Below are positions 16,862 to 25,547 of a DNA stretch of 64,000 bases, one piece after another. Origin of the DNA: Phycisphaerae bacterium. Its GTDB lineage: Bacteria; Planctomycetota; Phycisphaerae; UBA1845. The first letter of the stretch is position 1; each line of letters opens with the position of its first letter. The notes below the pieces were generated by a model, which made no database searches, was not told where the DNA came from, and saw only the letters and a program-made list of their open reading frames with translations. The translations under genes and the position numbers were made by a program. The stretch is taken from positions 320,637-384,636 of the forward strand of contig JAJDEB010000034.1 in NCBI GenBank assembly GCA_029260015.1, read 5' to 3'.

Positions 16862-17743
16862 ATGAAGAGAGATGCTCTTACAGTTTTGTTCGCATTGGTT
16901 CTGACATCGTTAAGCGGAAGCAACATTTTGCAGGCGTCACCCGCGTTTGCCATTCATCGTATTGGAAGTTTTTCCACGCCAGGTGACTTCGTGTCATTCG
17001 ATACTGAGAGTCCTGGCGACGGTACCCTTCTCGGTAACTTGGGAATTGGAAACGTCGGAACGATGGATTATTTCGATGGGCAATTGTGGGCGGTCAGTGG
17101 CGACAATAACGTGATGAGCTTTTACACAATCGATACCGAAACAGCGCAAGCGACTTTTCAATCGTCTTACGCAGGAGCGTTTGGCGGGACGTCGGTTTTT
17201 TCGGGAAGCTTTGACGAAGATGGAAACTACTGGGTCGTAGATTTTGTCAACGATGTCATCAGGAAGATGGACCCGCAGACGGGTACTTCCTTGCAGAGCG
17301 TTTCGATCGGAAGCAATGAAGGATACAACGGAGTCGCATTTGTTGGTGACACGCTGTATGCCGTGGCGGGCGGGATAGGAGATCCCGAGCAGATGTTTGG
17401 AACGATCGACACGCAATCAGGCCAGTTCACTTCGATCGGTCGAACATTCGTCGGTGTCGACGGTGACGGCGGCGGGAACGGTACAGGGGCACTCGACTAC
17501 GATCCATTTACCAATACCATGAATCTGATGTATCGAGCAGGGATACAGCCCGGCCAATTCTGGTCAATGTACACAGTAGACCTGTCAACCGGTGAATCCA
17601 CTTTCGTCGGGGAGATGCAACCAGAACGCAACTACGACGCCTTCGCAATCGTCCCGGAACCAAGCGCGATAGGGTTTGCTGCAATCGGCGCGATCATCCT
17701 ACTCACTCGCCGCCGCCGCCAAATTCAATCAACCGCTACATGA
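16862..17743 (+). CDS. PEP-CTERM exported protein, beta-propeller-like body
   Basis: 293 residues from the ATG at 16862, preceded by GGGGGAAG. Signal peptide at the N-terminus (MKRDALTVLFALVLTSLSGS). The body has repeated short units about reading or timing values (GTMDYFDGQLWAVSGDNNV, GVAFVGDTLYAVAGG), consistent with a beta-propeller. The end is a classical PEP-CTERM signal: VPEPS, a hydrophobic helix (IGFAAIGAIILL) and RRRRR-like basic residues. Such proteins are sorted and cleaved by an exosortase and retained in the envelope or extracellular matrix. No exosortase is in the window. Confidence 0.9.
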   Translation: MKRDALTVLFALVLTSLSGSNILQASPAFAIHRIGSFSTPGDFVSFDTESPGDGTLLGNLGIGNVGTMDYFDGQLWAVSGDNNVMSFYTIDTETAQATFQSSYAGAFGGTSVFSGSFDEDGNYWVVDFVNDVIRKMDPQTGTSLQSVSIGSNEGYNGVAFVGDTLYAVAGGIGDPEQMFGTIDTQSGQFTSIGRTFVGVDGDGGGNGTGALDYDPFTNTMNLMYRAGIQPGQFWSMYTVDLSTGESTFVGEMQPERNYDAFAIVPEPSAIGFAAIGAIILLTRRRRQIQSTAT

Positions 17744-17840
17744 AACCAAGAAACGTCTATCAAAACCACACTGAGTCTTAGAACCGTTTGGCAAATGAGA
17801 AAGCCCGGATTCGTAGTACAGGCTGCAGTCCATCGGGCAT

Positions 17841-18695
17841 TTAAAGATCGTCGGCACCAAACGTATCCCCCTGACTCAAATCCCCTGTCTCAAAACCGCG
17901 TTTGAACCATTTGACGCGCTGGGCGGATGTGCCGTGGGTGAATGATTCTGGTACGACGTGGCCGCGTGAACGTTTTTGGATGGCGTCATCGCCTATTGCT
18001 GACGCGGCGCGTAAGGCTTCTTCGATGTCTCCGGGCTCTAACATTTTGAATTTGCGTTGGGCGTGGTGAGCCCATATGCCGGCGTAGAAGTCGGCTTGCA
18101 GTTCCAAGCGAACGGACATGGCGTTGTACTCTGCTTCTGAGACACGGCCCTTCATGCGATGAACCTTGTCGGTGGTCCCTAGCAGGCGCTGCACATGGTG
18201 GCCGACTTCATGGGCGACGACGTAGGCCTGTGCAAAATCGCCTGGAGCTTTGAATCGGCGACTTAGCTCGTCGAAGAACGACTGATCGAGATAGACCTTC
18301 TGATCGCCGGGGCAATAGAACGGTCCCGACGCAGAACTCGCAAACCCGCACGCCGATTGAACCTCACCGCGAAACAGCACCAGTGCCGGTTCAACATAGC
18401 GTTCGCCAGCCCGCTCAAACAATCCATTCCAAACGTCTTCGGTATCGGCAAGCACGGTGGAAATGAAGGCGGCTTGCTCGTCATCGGCAGGTGTGACCGC
18501 CGCCCCGGATTGCGACGATTGCGAAGAAGTGGTGGCAGGCAGATTCTCAATGAGCGTCTGAGGGTCGCCGCCCATCAGCGCATAGAGGATCACAATAATA
18601 ATCACCCCAAGCCCGCCGCCCTTGGCGACCGTCGGCCCACCCATCCGCCGCCGGTCTTCAACGTTGCTGCTCTGTCGTCGTCCTCGCCACCGCAT
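17841..18695 (-). CDS. YpfJ-type neutral zinc metallopeptidase
   Basis: 284 residues from the ATG at 18695, with GAGGAG upstream. It begins [16 protein letters not shown], the typical start of this family, then has one membrane segment ([16 protein letters not shown]) and a periplasmic peptidase domain. The zinc site is HEVGHH in [17 protein letters not shown], with the family's [14 protein letters not shown] following about 30 residues later as the source of the third ligand. The ending with [15 protein letters not shown] is also typical. Substrates are not known. The gene follows a terminator, so it is transcribed alone. Confidence 0.93.
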   Translation of the reverse strand: MRWRGRRQSSNVEDRRRMGGPTVAKGGGLGVIIIVILYALMGGDPQTLIENLPATTSSQSSQSGAAVTPADDEQAAFISTVLADTEDVWNGLFERAGERYVEPALVLFRGEVQSACGFASSASGPFYCPGDQKVYLDQSFFDELSRRFKAPGDFAQAYVVAHEVGHHVQRLLGTTDKVHRMKGRVSEAEYNAMSVRLELQADFYAGIWAHHAQRKFKMLEPGDIEEALRAASAIGDDAIQKRSRGHVVPESFTHGTSAQRVKWFKRGFETGDLSQGDTFGADDL

Positions 18696-18721
18696 GATCG
18701 AACTCCTCGCCACCAAAGCGT

Positions 18722-18759
18722 TTAAAAAAGCCACACCCACAAGATTGCAGGTGTGGCTT
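18722..18759 (-). terminator. Rho-independent terminator of the PEP-CTERM gene
   Basis: On the minus strand AGCCACACC and GGTGTGGCT form a perfect 9-bp stem around 12 bases, followed at once by a run of T (plus-strand A run at 18724-18729). It lies between the minus-strand PEP-CTERM gene ending at 18815 and the metallopeptidase start at 18695. Confidence 0.85.
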
Positions 18760-18814
18760 CGAATTCGTTGCTTATGTCTTCAATCGGATTTCCAGAATCT
18801 GGTAATCAAACTCT

Positions 18815-19570
18815 CTAGTTTCGATTGCGACGTCGCAAAAGCAAGGGAGCGGCCGCAAGCAAGAGCATTCCAGACACCGGCTCGGGAACGATGCTGAACT
18901 CAAACGAGAATTCGGAATCGCGGTTGTAGAAACTCGACCCAATCGTACTGGCGAAACCGGCGCTTCTGGCTTCTCCGATCAACTGATAGTCGCCCGGCTG
19001 CAGAATGCCAGATGCAGAATCGCTTAGTGTTCCAGTGCCCTGCAAGATGAAAATGTCAGAACCACCAACTGGGCGGAGACGAACCCGTCCTGTCGATCCT
19101 GAGCCTTCATCATCGGTCATCGCGGTGATCGACCAGTCCTGCGGCGAATCGATTGAAAACTGAATATCGAAAATACTGTCGGCGCTGGAATCTGCGTCGG
19201 CATTTAGCGCAAACCCATCAACCCTTCCGAATGCGTTGGCCGTACCGGATGCGGTCACCATCGTAAACATCGGTGCTGAATCGAAGCTTGAGTTGTGCGT
19301 TGCCAAAGCAGAAGATTCTGCATCGCCCGAAGGTGACGACGTAACCAATCCGGTTTGGGCGATCGAATTCCACGAATCGCCATCTCCCGTCGGAAAGAAC
19401 GAAGTCGGGCCAATACCAGAAGCGTTGCCCCCCTCAGCCACCGATGCCTCAACTTCCATTTCCCGATCGTCCACAGTCAGCGTCGCTCCAGCAAACGCAA
19501 ACCGTCCAGCCCCCAGTGCGAGTACAGCGCACGAATACACCGCTACCCTATAAAGAGTGCGCACAGTCAT
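18815..19570 (-). CDS. PEP-CTERM exported protein
   Basis: 251 residues; AGGAGAGG precedes the ATG at 19570. Signal peptide (MTVRTLYRVAVYSCAVLALGAGRFAFA), a Ser/Ala/Asp-rich beta-type body, and a C-terminal VPEPVSG, hydrophobic helix (MLLLAAAPLLLLR-like) and RRRNRN basic end. That tripartite end is the exosortase sorting signal. The body has no recognised enzymatic motif; it resembles other extracellular PEP-CTERM proteins with a possible cell-surface or matrix role. A terminator follows it. Confidence 0.9.
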   Translation of the reverse strand: MTVRTLYRVAVYSCAVLALGAGRFAFAGATLTVDDREMEVEASVAEGGNASGIGPTSFFPTGDGDSWNSIAQTGLVTSSPSGDAESSALATHNSSFDSAPMFTMVTASGTANAFGRVDGFALNADADSSADSIFDIQFSIDSPQDWSITAMTDDEGSGSTGRVRLRPVGGSDIFILQGTGTLSDSASGILQPGDYQLIGEARSAGFASTIGSSFYNRDSEFSFEFSIVPEPVSGMLLLAAAPLLLRRRNRN

Positions 19571-19945
19571 AGACCCTCTCCTCTCTCTCGTTCGTCTACC
19601 CTAAGATTTGCAAATGGGAGTTGCTCTCTCTCAGCTTGCTCCCTAACTCCCGATCAGTCTAACGGGCCGCAGACTCGAATTCAATGATGGGCTTGAATGA
19701 ATGGCTTAATCGCTGCAAATCTCCCACCTTGACATGACTGGGCGATCAGGCTTTATACTCTACAAAATCACCGTTGACGCTGCATAAAACCGCCCTCAGG
19801 AGCCGATGTTGGCTAAGCAATCGTCTCGCTAGTTTTTTAGCGGTGCGGCATTGAATTCGCTCAGCCTGTCTGGGAAACTCGCCAATCTGCTAAACTTTGC
19901 AGACTGGCAGCAGAATGAATCACCCTCCACAGGGAAAGGAGTCCC
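19571..19945. other. Divergent intergenic region upstream of ftsK
   Basis: 375 bp between the divergent PEP-CTERM and ftsK genes. It contains the predicted ftsK promoter near 19729-19759 and the ribosome site of ftsK. Nothing else stands out. Confidence 0.6.
19729..19759 (+). promoter_or_regulatory. Predicted sigma-70-type promoter of ftsK
   Basis: A perfect TTGACA (19729-19734) is followed by TATACT (19754-19759) with a 19-base spacer; TTTATA two bases earlier would give a 17-base spacer. It lies about 185 bp upstream of the GTG start, leaving a long leader. Confidence 0.55.
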
Positions 19946-22750
19946 GTGGCTCGTAAGAAGAAGAAAAAGTATCAGATGACCCGATCGTTGGCCGCCCCGG
20001 CATTTGTCGGCTTGATCTGTCTGTTTACATGGACGTCACTTTTGACGTTTGATGTCGCCGATTGGCCCAATTCCAGTCACGCCCCGCACAACAACCCGAC
20101 CATGAACGCCTGCGGAAACGCGGGATCGTTCCTTGCGTTTCAGTTGTTCTATTGGATTGGTGACGGTTCCTACATCCTCGTGCTGTTCGGAACGATGGCC
20201 TCGTTCCTTTGGCTCGTGCATGGCAAGGTGCTCAGCCTCGTGCAACGAACTTTCGGGGTGACGATCTTGATCGCAAGTGTCGCGACCTCCGTCTCGTTCA
20301 TTTCGACTGGTGGATACGATTCGCTGGCGATCGGCGATGGCGGGGTGCTTGGGGCTGCGTTGGCGATGATGCTGCGACATGCGTTTTCAAACGTCGGAAC
20401 GATCCTCGTACTCGCATACAGTTTTCTTGTTGGGCTGACTTTTGCGGCGGAAGGTTGGGTTCTGCGTTTCCCCGCAGCGGTCCAGTATCTCAAGGACGCA
20501 TCCGTCGAAGCGATTTCGGCAGCGCGCAGTTCGCTGGGGTCACCAGTGGCTGTGGGCGCAGGCCAAGCTGCGACTCCCAATGATAATATTGAACAATCCG
20601 AACTTCGCCCCGAAGCCACGAAGTTAAGGATTAACTCCAGCCGCAAGACACTCACCGAAGAATCCAACGTAGCCGAAGCCTCCGAAGAAGAATCGGCGAT
20701 TGACGAAAGCTTCAAACACAAAAGCAAGAAAAAGAAGTCCAGGAAGCGACGCGGCGCTCAAGGCGAATCTCAAAAGGCTGCCCCCGAGCCTGCAGAATCT
20801 GCAGCGCCTAAACTGCGCGTCAATATGCCAAGGCCAATCGCCGAAATTGTCCCGGACAAGGCCTATCCGACCCCGGTTGGAGATTGGAATTTCCCGCCGC
20901 ACAATCTGCTTCACGAACCGGAGCTCGGGTTCAACGCTCAGCAGGAATCCATCGTTCGGGCGAAAGCCAAGATGCTCGAGCAGACGCTTGAAGAATTTCG
21001 GCTGGACGCCCACGTGGTGGAGATCGAAACCGGTCCGGTCATCACAATGTTCGAGTTGGCTGTCGGTGCGGGCATCAAAGTGTCGCAGATTGCATCTTTG
21101 ACCAACGACATCGCGCGAGCGCTCAAGGCACCGGCCATCCGAGTGGTCGCTCCGATTCCCGGCAAAAACACCGTGGGCATTGAAGTCCCCAATGTGGACA
21201 AAGAGAAAGTACGTATCAAGGAACTGCTCGCCCTCGGCGCAGCCAAAGCGCGCAAGATGGCCCTACCGATCTTCTTTGGAAAAGACGCCAGCGGTGCGGC
21301 ATTGATGGGCGATCTCGCGGCGATGCCACACATGTTGATCGCCGGAACAACGGGGTCAGGAAAGAGTGTCTGTATCAACTCGGTCATTGCATCATTCTTG
21401 ATGACCAAGAAACCGGACGAAGTAAAATTGATCCTTGTCGATCCGAAGATGGTCGAGATGTCGCAGTTCAAAGACGTCCCCCACCTGATGTCGCCGATCA
21501 TCACCGATATGAACCGCGCCGAGCAAATCCTCGACTGGGCAGTCACCAAGATGGAGGAGCGCTACGAACTGCTCGCAGAAGCCCGAGTCCGAAATATCGC
21601 CTCGTACAATCGTCTGGGCGAAGAAGAAATCATGAAACGGTTCTCGCCTTCCAACGATCAGGAAAAGGCGCAGATTCCGTCCAAATTGCCATACATCGTC
21701 ATTGTCATTGACGAACTCGCCGACCTCATGATGACATCGGCGAAGGAAGTCGAGCATCACCTGGCCCGCCTTGCACAAAAATCGCGTGCGGTTGGTGTGC
21801 ATATCGTCGTCGCGACGCAGCGGCCCGAAGCCAAGGTCGTCACCGGTCTGATTAAATCCAATATGCCATGCCGGGTCGCGTTCCGGGTGGCCAGTCGGAT
21901 GGATTCGCGCATCGTGCTGGACCAAAACGGAGCAGAGGTGTTGATGGGTCAAGGCGACATGCTGTTTTTGCCGCCGGGCTCGCACAAACTGATCCGCGCT
22001 CAGGGAACCCTGCTCGAAGATGACGAACTCAACAGCATCATCGAATTCCTTGTCGAACAGGGGAAACCGGAATTCCACCCGCAGCTCATGCGGATCAAAG
22101 CCAAGGGAATCGGCGGAAACAGTGCAGATCGCGATCCCCTATTTGACAAAGCCGTGGTCATCGTACTCGAATCGCAACGGGGCAGCGTGAGCCTTCTACA
22201 GCGGCGTCTCAGCGTTGGGTACTCGCGCGCTTCACGGTTGATCGACGAGATGGCCGAAGCCGGCGTGGTTGGTGAATTCAAAGGATCGCAGGCCAGAGAA
22301 GTTGAAATGACGCTTGAGGAATGGCAGAACCTAAAAGCACATGTTGATCGTGAGGTGGCCCAGGACAACTATGCCGCCGACGCAGATGATGACATCGACG
22401 TTCCCGTGATTTCAAAGGAACCGGCAATCGCGCAAGTGCCAACGCCCTGTGCGCCAGTCGAAAGCGCCTATGACGAAGAGAACCAGGAATACGACGACGA
22501 TGAGGACGAGGAAGATGATGACGATTCGGATGATGATGACGACGAGGGTGACGATGATGAAGATGATGACGACGAAGAATTAGAGGATGACGAGGAATGG
22601 GAAGAGGACGACTCTGACGACGAGGACGACTCTGAAGATGACGAAGAGTACGACGAAGATGATGACGAATCAGATGTCGACGAAGAATATGACGGAGACG
22701 GAGACGAGGACGACGGAGACGATGATGACGACGAAGAGGACGAAGATTAG
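19946..22750 (+). CDS. ftsK: FtsK/SpoIIIE DNA translocase with long acidic C-terminal tail
   Basis: 934 residues from a GTG at 19946, placed by AAAGGAG. The N-terminus is basic (MARKKKKKYQ) and leads into about four membrane segments (residues 15-180). A charged linker follows to about residue 300, then the alpha/beta motor domain with Walker A GTTGSGKS near residue 466 and Walker B VIVIDELADLMM near residue 588. The gamma winged-helix domain, which reads KOPS-type sequences, is near 715-790 (RRLSVGYSRASRLIDEM). The last 90 or so residues are almost only Asp and Glu, which is not part of the standard family. FtsK pumps DNA at the division septum and activates XerCD at dif. Confidence 0.95.
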   Translation: MARKKKKKYQMTRSLAAPAFVGLICLFTWTSLLTFDVADWPNSSHAPHNNPTMNACGNAGSFLAFQLFYWIGDGSYILVLFGTMASFLWLVHGKVLSLVQRTFGVTILIASVATSVSFISTGGYDSLAIGDGGVLGAALAMMLRHAFSNVGTILVLAYSFLVGLTFAAEGWVLRFPAAVQYLKDASVEAISAARSSLGSPVAVGAGQAATPNDNIEQSELRPEATKLRINSSRKTLTEESNVAEASEEESAIDESFKHKSKKKKSRKRRGAQGESQKAAPEPAESAAPKLRVNMPRPIAEIVPDKAYPTPVGDWNFPPHNLLHEPELGFNAQQESIVRAKAKMLEQTLEEFRLDAHVVEIETGPVITMFELAVGAGIKVSQIASLTNDIARALKAPAIRVVAPIPGKNTVGIEVPNVDKEKVRIKELLALGAAKARKMALPIFFGKDASGAALMGDLAAMPHMLIAGTTGSGKSVCINSVIASFLMTKKPDEVKLILVDPKMVEMSQFKDVPHLMSPIITDMNRAEQILDWAVTKMEERYELLAEARVRNIASYNRLGEEEIMKRFSPSNDQEKAQIPSKLPYIVIVIDELADLMMTSAKEVEHHLARLAQKSRAVGVHIVVATQRPEAKVVTGLIKSNMPCRVAFRVASRMDSRIVLDQNGAEVLMGQGDMLFLPPGSHKLIRAQGTLLEDDELNSIIEFLVEQGKPEFHPQLMRIKAKGIGGNSADRDPLFDKAVVIVLESQRGSVSLLQRRLSVGYSRASRLIDEMAEAGVVGEFKGSQAREVEMTLEEWQNLKAHVDREVAQDNYAADADDDIDVPVISKEPAIAQVPTPCAPVESAYDEENQEYDDDEDEEDDDDSDDDDDEGDDDEDDDDEELEDDEEWEEDDSDDEDDSEDDEEYDEDDDESDVDEEYDGDGDEDDGDDDDDEEDED

Positions 22751-22989
22751 TTCATCCAATTAAATCGACGAGTATTCGGGCATCGAGCCCCATCATGCTT
22801 TTTCCACAACCATCGCTGCAGCCCATTCATCCGCCGATAATCTTCCCCATATTGGCAGGCGGCTGACTCAATTCCTTCAATTCCCGGCGATTCGACTTTA
22901 TTTCTGCTCACCTGTGCGACTATCATCGAATAGGACGGGGCAAGTCAAAACGCCACGGATGCGTTTTTTCGCTTATCGGGAAGGAAGCG

Positions 22990-23370
22990 ATGCAGATTTA
23001 TCCATTTGATCAAGATGATTCGGCCAAACCGGTCCACAGCGGACCGCAACTTTCGCGCCATGAAAGCATCGAGATATTCAAGGAAATGGTGCGGGCCGAA
23101 CTTCGCAATGGCCCCCTGGCTGCGCGGCGCCGCAAACGCCTGATTCAATACGCTGCCGCCCTGCAGCTTCGCCCCCTTGAAGCCAGTCGCATCATTACTT
23201 CAATCTCCATAGCAACAGGACAAGAACCAGAGCGAACCGATCTGCTGACGATCTTCAAATCGAAATCAGATCAGGAATCCGCTTCATACCGAATTCCACT
23301 GTGGCTTATGATTGTTATTCCCCTGTTGGCCGCATTTGCGATTGACCGATTCTTGCGCGGTATGTTTTAG
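22990..23370 (+). CDS. Small C-tail-anchored protein, unknown
   Basis: 126 residues with GGGAAGGAAG before the ATG. The soluble N-terminal part is rich in helices and basic residues (FKEMVRAELRNGPLAARRRK). One C-terminal membrane segment (IPLWLMIVIPLLAAFAI) is followed by a short basic end, so it is probably tail-anchored. No family is recognised. It lies 240 bp after ftsK on the same strand, with its own ribosome site. Confidence 0.7.
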   Translation: MQIYPFDQDDSAKPVHSGPQLSRHESIEIFKEMVRAELRNGPLAARRRKRLIQYAAALQLRPLEASRIITSISIATGQEPERTDLLTIFKSKSDQESASYRIPLWLMIVIPLLAAFAIDRFLRGMF

Positions 23371-23513
23371 GACCAATCACGACCGCCAACAATCTACCGC
23401 ATTTCGTCAAAACACCCACCACGACAGTGCCCGCGCACTGAAGTTCTCCTTGACTGGATACTCTAAAAAAGCAAGACTTCCCGAGGTTACGTCCATGTAC
23501 TTGGGATGAATTT

Positions 23514-24938
23514 ATGAAAACGATGCAGTTGAAAGTCTCGATGGTCGGTTTGTTTGCGTGCGCGGCTTGCCTTATTTTCCAATCGGGATGCGTGCGCCCT
23601 ACCCTCGTTGGCGGCGGTAATAACGGCCCCAACCCACTCGATGGTTTTGACGGCGGCGGCAATGGATCGGGCGGTGGCGGCAACACTTCCGATGACGATC
23701 CGGTAGACTCGAACGGGGTCGATGATGATGACGCGCCGAACTTCAATCCGCTCAACCCGTTTGGGCTGGAAGTGCAGTTTACCGATGTCCGCGTCGATCT
23801 ATTCGGGGACTTGGTTGCAGGCGACGATCTCATTGTCGTCGGTACCGGCTTGGGAAGCGGTGTGCAATATTTGATTCCTTCTGATCCCAACCCTGTCGCC
23901 ATGGATATCCCCGGAGACGAAGACTATGTGATCTCCGGTTTTGCGGTTACGGGAAAGCACGTCATTCTGCGTAATGTCGATGGCGAAGTGTTTGTTTTCA
24001 ACACCGAAACGACCACGATGATCGCCGTCAATCCCGAGGAGTTCTCGGTAGCCGGCGGACCGGCTGGTGTACTCCCCGACTTTCGCGCTGAAGGCGACCT
24101 TGTCGCAGCGGTCATGGATCGCGAGAAAACGACTGATGGATTCCTGTATAAAGTCATGAGCATTGCGGGGCTGACGCCTCAATTCGTACCGATGAACAAC
24201 AACCCGCCCGGCACGTCTGATCCGTTGACTGCGTTTGAAACGCAGGTGGCAATCGATGGCCTCTTTGGGTTGCTGGCTGCTCAGGTTGACGACACCATCT
24301 ATTTCTACAACATCGCGTTCAACAATCTCCCACCAGCCGCATTTGATTACTCAACTTTCGGTGGAGTGAGCAATCAGAAACCTATGTGGCTTGATAACAC
24401 GCGGCTGATGTATCTCGCCCGTGAGCAGTCACCAGAGGGCGAACGCATCATTCACATCGCCCGAATGAATGTCGGAACCACGTCGCCGACTCCGGTCAGT
24501 CCGGCAACGTTCGACGACTTTGAGCTGAACACCGGACAGTTCGGTTACTTCGCAGCGCAAAGTAATTCTGACCGCATTCTCAATCGACAGGCCCGAAGCG
24601 TCTTTGGCCGAATTATTGGCCAAACCCCTGCAGTTGATTCTGATGCGGTGAACAACCCAGCGGTTGGCGACGATCGCGATGACGGTGTGCTTGGTTTTGG
24701 TCAGACGATAGCGTTAAGCCCCAATGGTGAGTACCGCTTTATCGCCGGTGACGGCGCCGAGGATGTCGGCGACCTGCTGCAAATCAGCAAAGATGTTTCC
24801 TGGGAGGTTTTCAACGATCCGCGAGCGACTGACGAAACGGATACGCTGCTTCGCGCTCGCGATGTGACCTCCAGCGATAATGTCTGCGCTTTTATCAATG
24901 GCGACGACCGAGTCGTGGGGTTCGTCTTACTCGATTGA
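23514..24938 (+). CDS. Lipoprotein with probable beta-propeller body
   Basis: 474 residues. The N-terminus is a lipoprotein signal ending in FQSGC (Cys26). A Gly/Asn/Asp-rich low-complexity linker follows (about residues 33-75). The rest has recurring strand-rich units that read like a WD40/TolB-type propeller (for example GDDLIVVGTGLGSGVQYLI, KHVILRNVDGEVFVFNTET). No catalytic residues are apparent. It is probably anchored in the outer membrane facing the periplasm or outside. Function unknown. Confidence 0.75.
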   Translation: MKTMQLKVSMVGLFACAACLIFQSGCVRPTLVGGGNNGPNPLDGFDGGGNGSGGGGNTSDDDPVDSNGVDDDDAPNFNPLNPFGLEVQFTDVRVDLFGDLVAGDDLIVVGTGLGSGVQYLIPSDPNPVAMDIPGDEDYVISGFAVTGKHVILRNVDGEVFVFNTETTTMIAVNPEEFSVAGGPAGVLPDFRAEGDLVAAVMDREKTTDGFLYKVMSIAGLTPQFVPMNNNPPGTSDPLTAFETQVAIDGLFGLLAAQVDDTIYFYNIAFNNLPPAAFDYSTFGGVSNQKPMWLDNTRLMYLAREQSPEGERIIHIARMNVGTTSPTPVSPATFDDFELNTGQFGYFAAQSNSDRILNRQARSVFGRIIGQTPAVDSDAVNNPAVGDDRDDGVLGFGQTIALSPNGEYRFIAGDGAEDVGDLLQISKDVSWEVFNDPRATDETDTLLRARDVTSSDNVCAFINGDDRVVGFVLLD

Positions 24939-24950
24939 GTTCGGTGAAAT

Positions 24951-24989
24951 GTAAAAAACAGTGGGACGAAGCTGAGTGCTTCATCCCAC
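24951..24989 (-). terminator. Rho-independent terminator
   Basis: GTGGGACGAAGC (24961-24972) pairs with GCTTCATCCCAC (24978-24989) around a 5-base loop with one G-U pair. On the minus strand it is followed by a T run (A run at 24953-24958). It therefore ends the Cys-repeat lipoprotein gene, whose stop is at 25052. Confidence 0.8.
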
Positions 24990-25051
24990 CGATCGTTGAT
25001 CTGTTGAAACATTCGCCAACAACAAGGCAACGTGCTCCTGCTTTAGTCAAA

Positions 25052-25393
25052 TTAAGCCGTCTTGCAACATGCTTTTGAGCAGCCAGCCGGGCAAATCTTC
25101 GCGGTGGCGCAGCACGCCTTCTTGCAGTTCGCTCCACACTTCTTTCCGGATGTGCAGCAGGCCTTCTTGCAGTCCGCGCCGCACTTCTTGGCCGACGAGC
25201 AGCAGGCCTTCTTGCAATCCGCACCGCATTTCTTCGCGTCTTTACAGCATTCGCCATCTTTGCCGCAACACTTCTGGTCCGCACCCCAACCATGTTTGTG
25301 GTCTTCACAACCTGTCGATGCAATGCTCAAACCCACGAGGCAGACCATCGCGAGACTGAATCGTGCAAAACTCTTCGTCATCCGCTGAATCAT
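25052..25393 (-). CDS. Cysteine-repeat lipoprotein, candidate metal-binding protein
   Basis: 113 residues from the ATG at 25393, with GGAGA upstream. A lipoprotein signal ends in IASTGC (Cys29). The mature part begins with a His/Cys segment (DHKHGWGADQKCC) and then four tandem 15-residue units of the form KKCGADCKKACCSSA (residues 54-113), giving the spacing C-x3-C-x3-CC. More than 20 cysteines lie in about 85 mature residues, balanced by many lysines. This composition resembles metallothionein-like or copper/zinc-sequestering proteins, but no named family is recognised. Being lipidated it would act in the periplasm or at the outer membrane. A disulfide-rich structural role is the alternative. 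Confidence 0.8.
   Translation of the reverse strand: MIQRMTKSFARFSLAMVCLVGLSIASTGCEDHKHGWGADQKCCGKDGECCKDAKKCGADCKKACCSSAKKCGADCKKACCTSGKKCGANCKKACCATAKICPAGCSKACCKTA
25055..25234 (-). repeat. Four tandem 45-bp coding repeats
   Basis: The four 15-residue Cys units of the lipoprotein are encoded by successive 45-bp repeats, the first three nearly identical and the fourth diverged (KICPAGCSKACCKTA). The DNA similarity suggests recent expansion by slippage or unequal exchange. Confidence 0.8.
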
Positions 25394-25547
25394 CAATTTT
25401 GTCTCCTATTTTACCAATCGCAAATTACGATGCCTGTTTGAGAAGTGACAAATATCGGCACCCAGTCCAAAACGCCAACACCAAAATACCAGAATCGGCC
25501 CAATCCACGCCATTGATGAGCCGGTTGTTACTTCACCATGACACCTG

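Noticed and set aside
20036..22368. Several long minus-strand frames within ftsK
   Set aside because: They are antisense to a fully conserved FtsK motor and follow from its codon usage.
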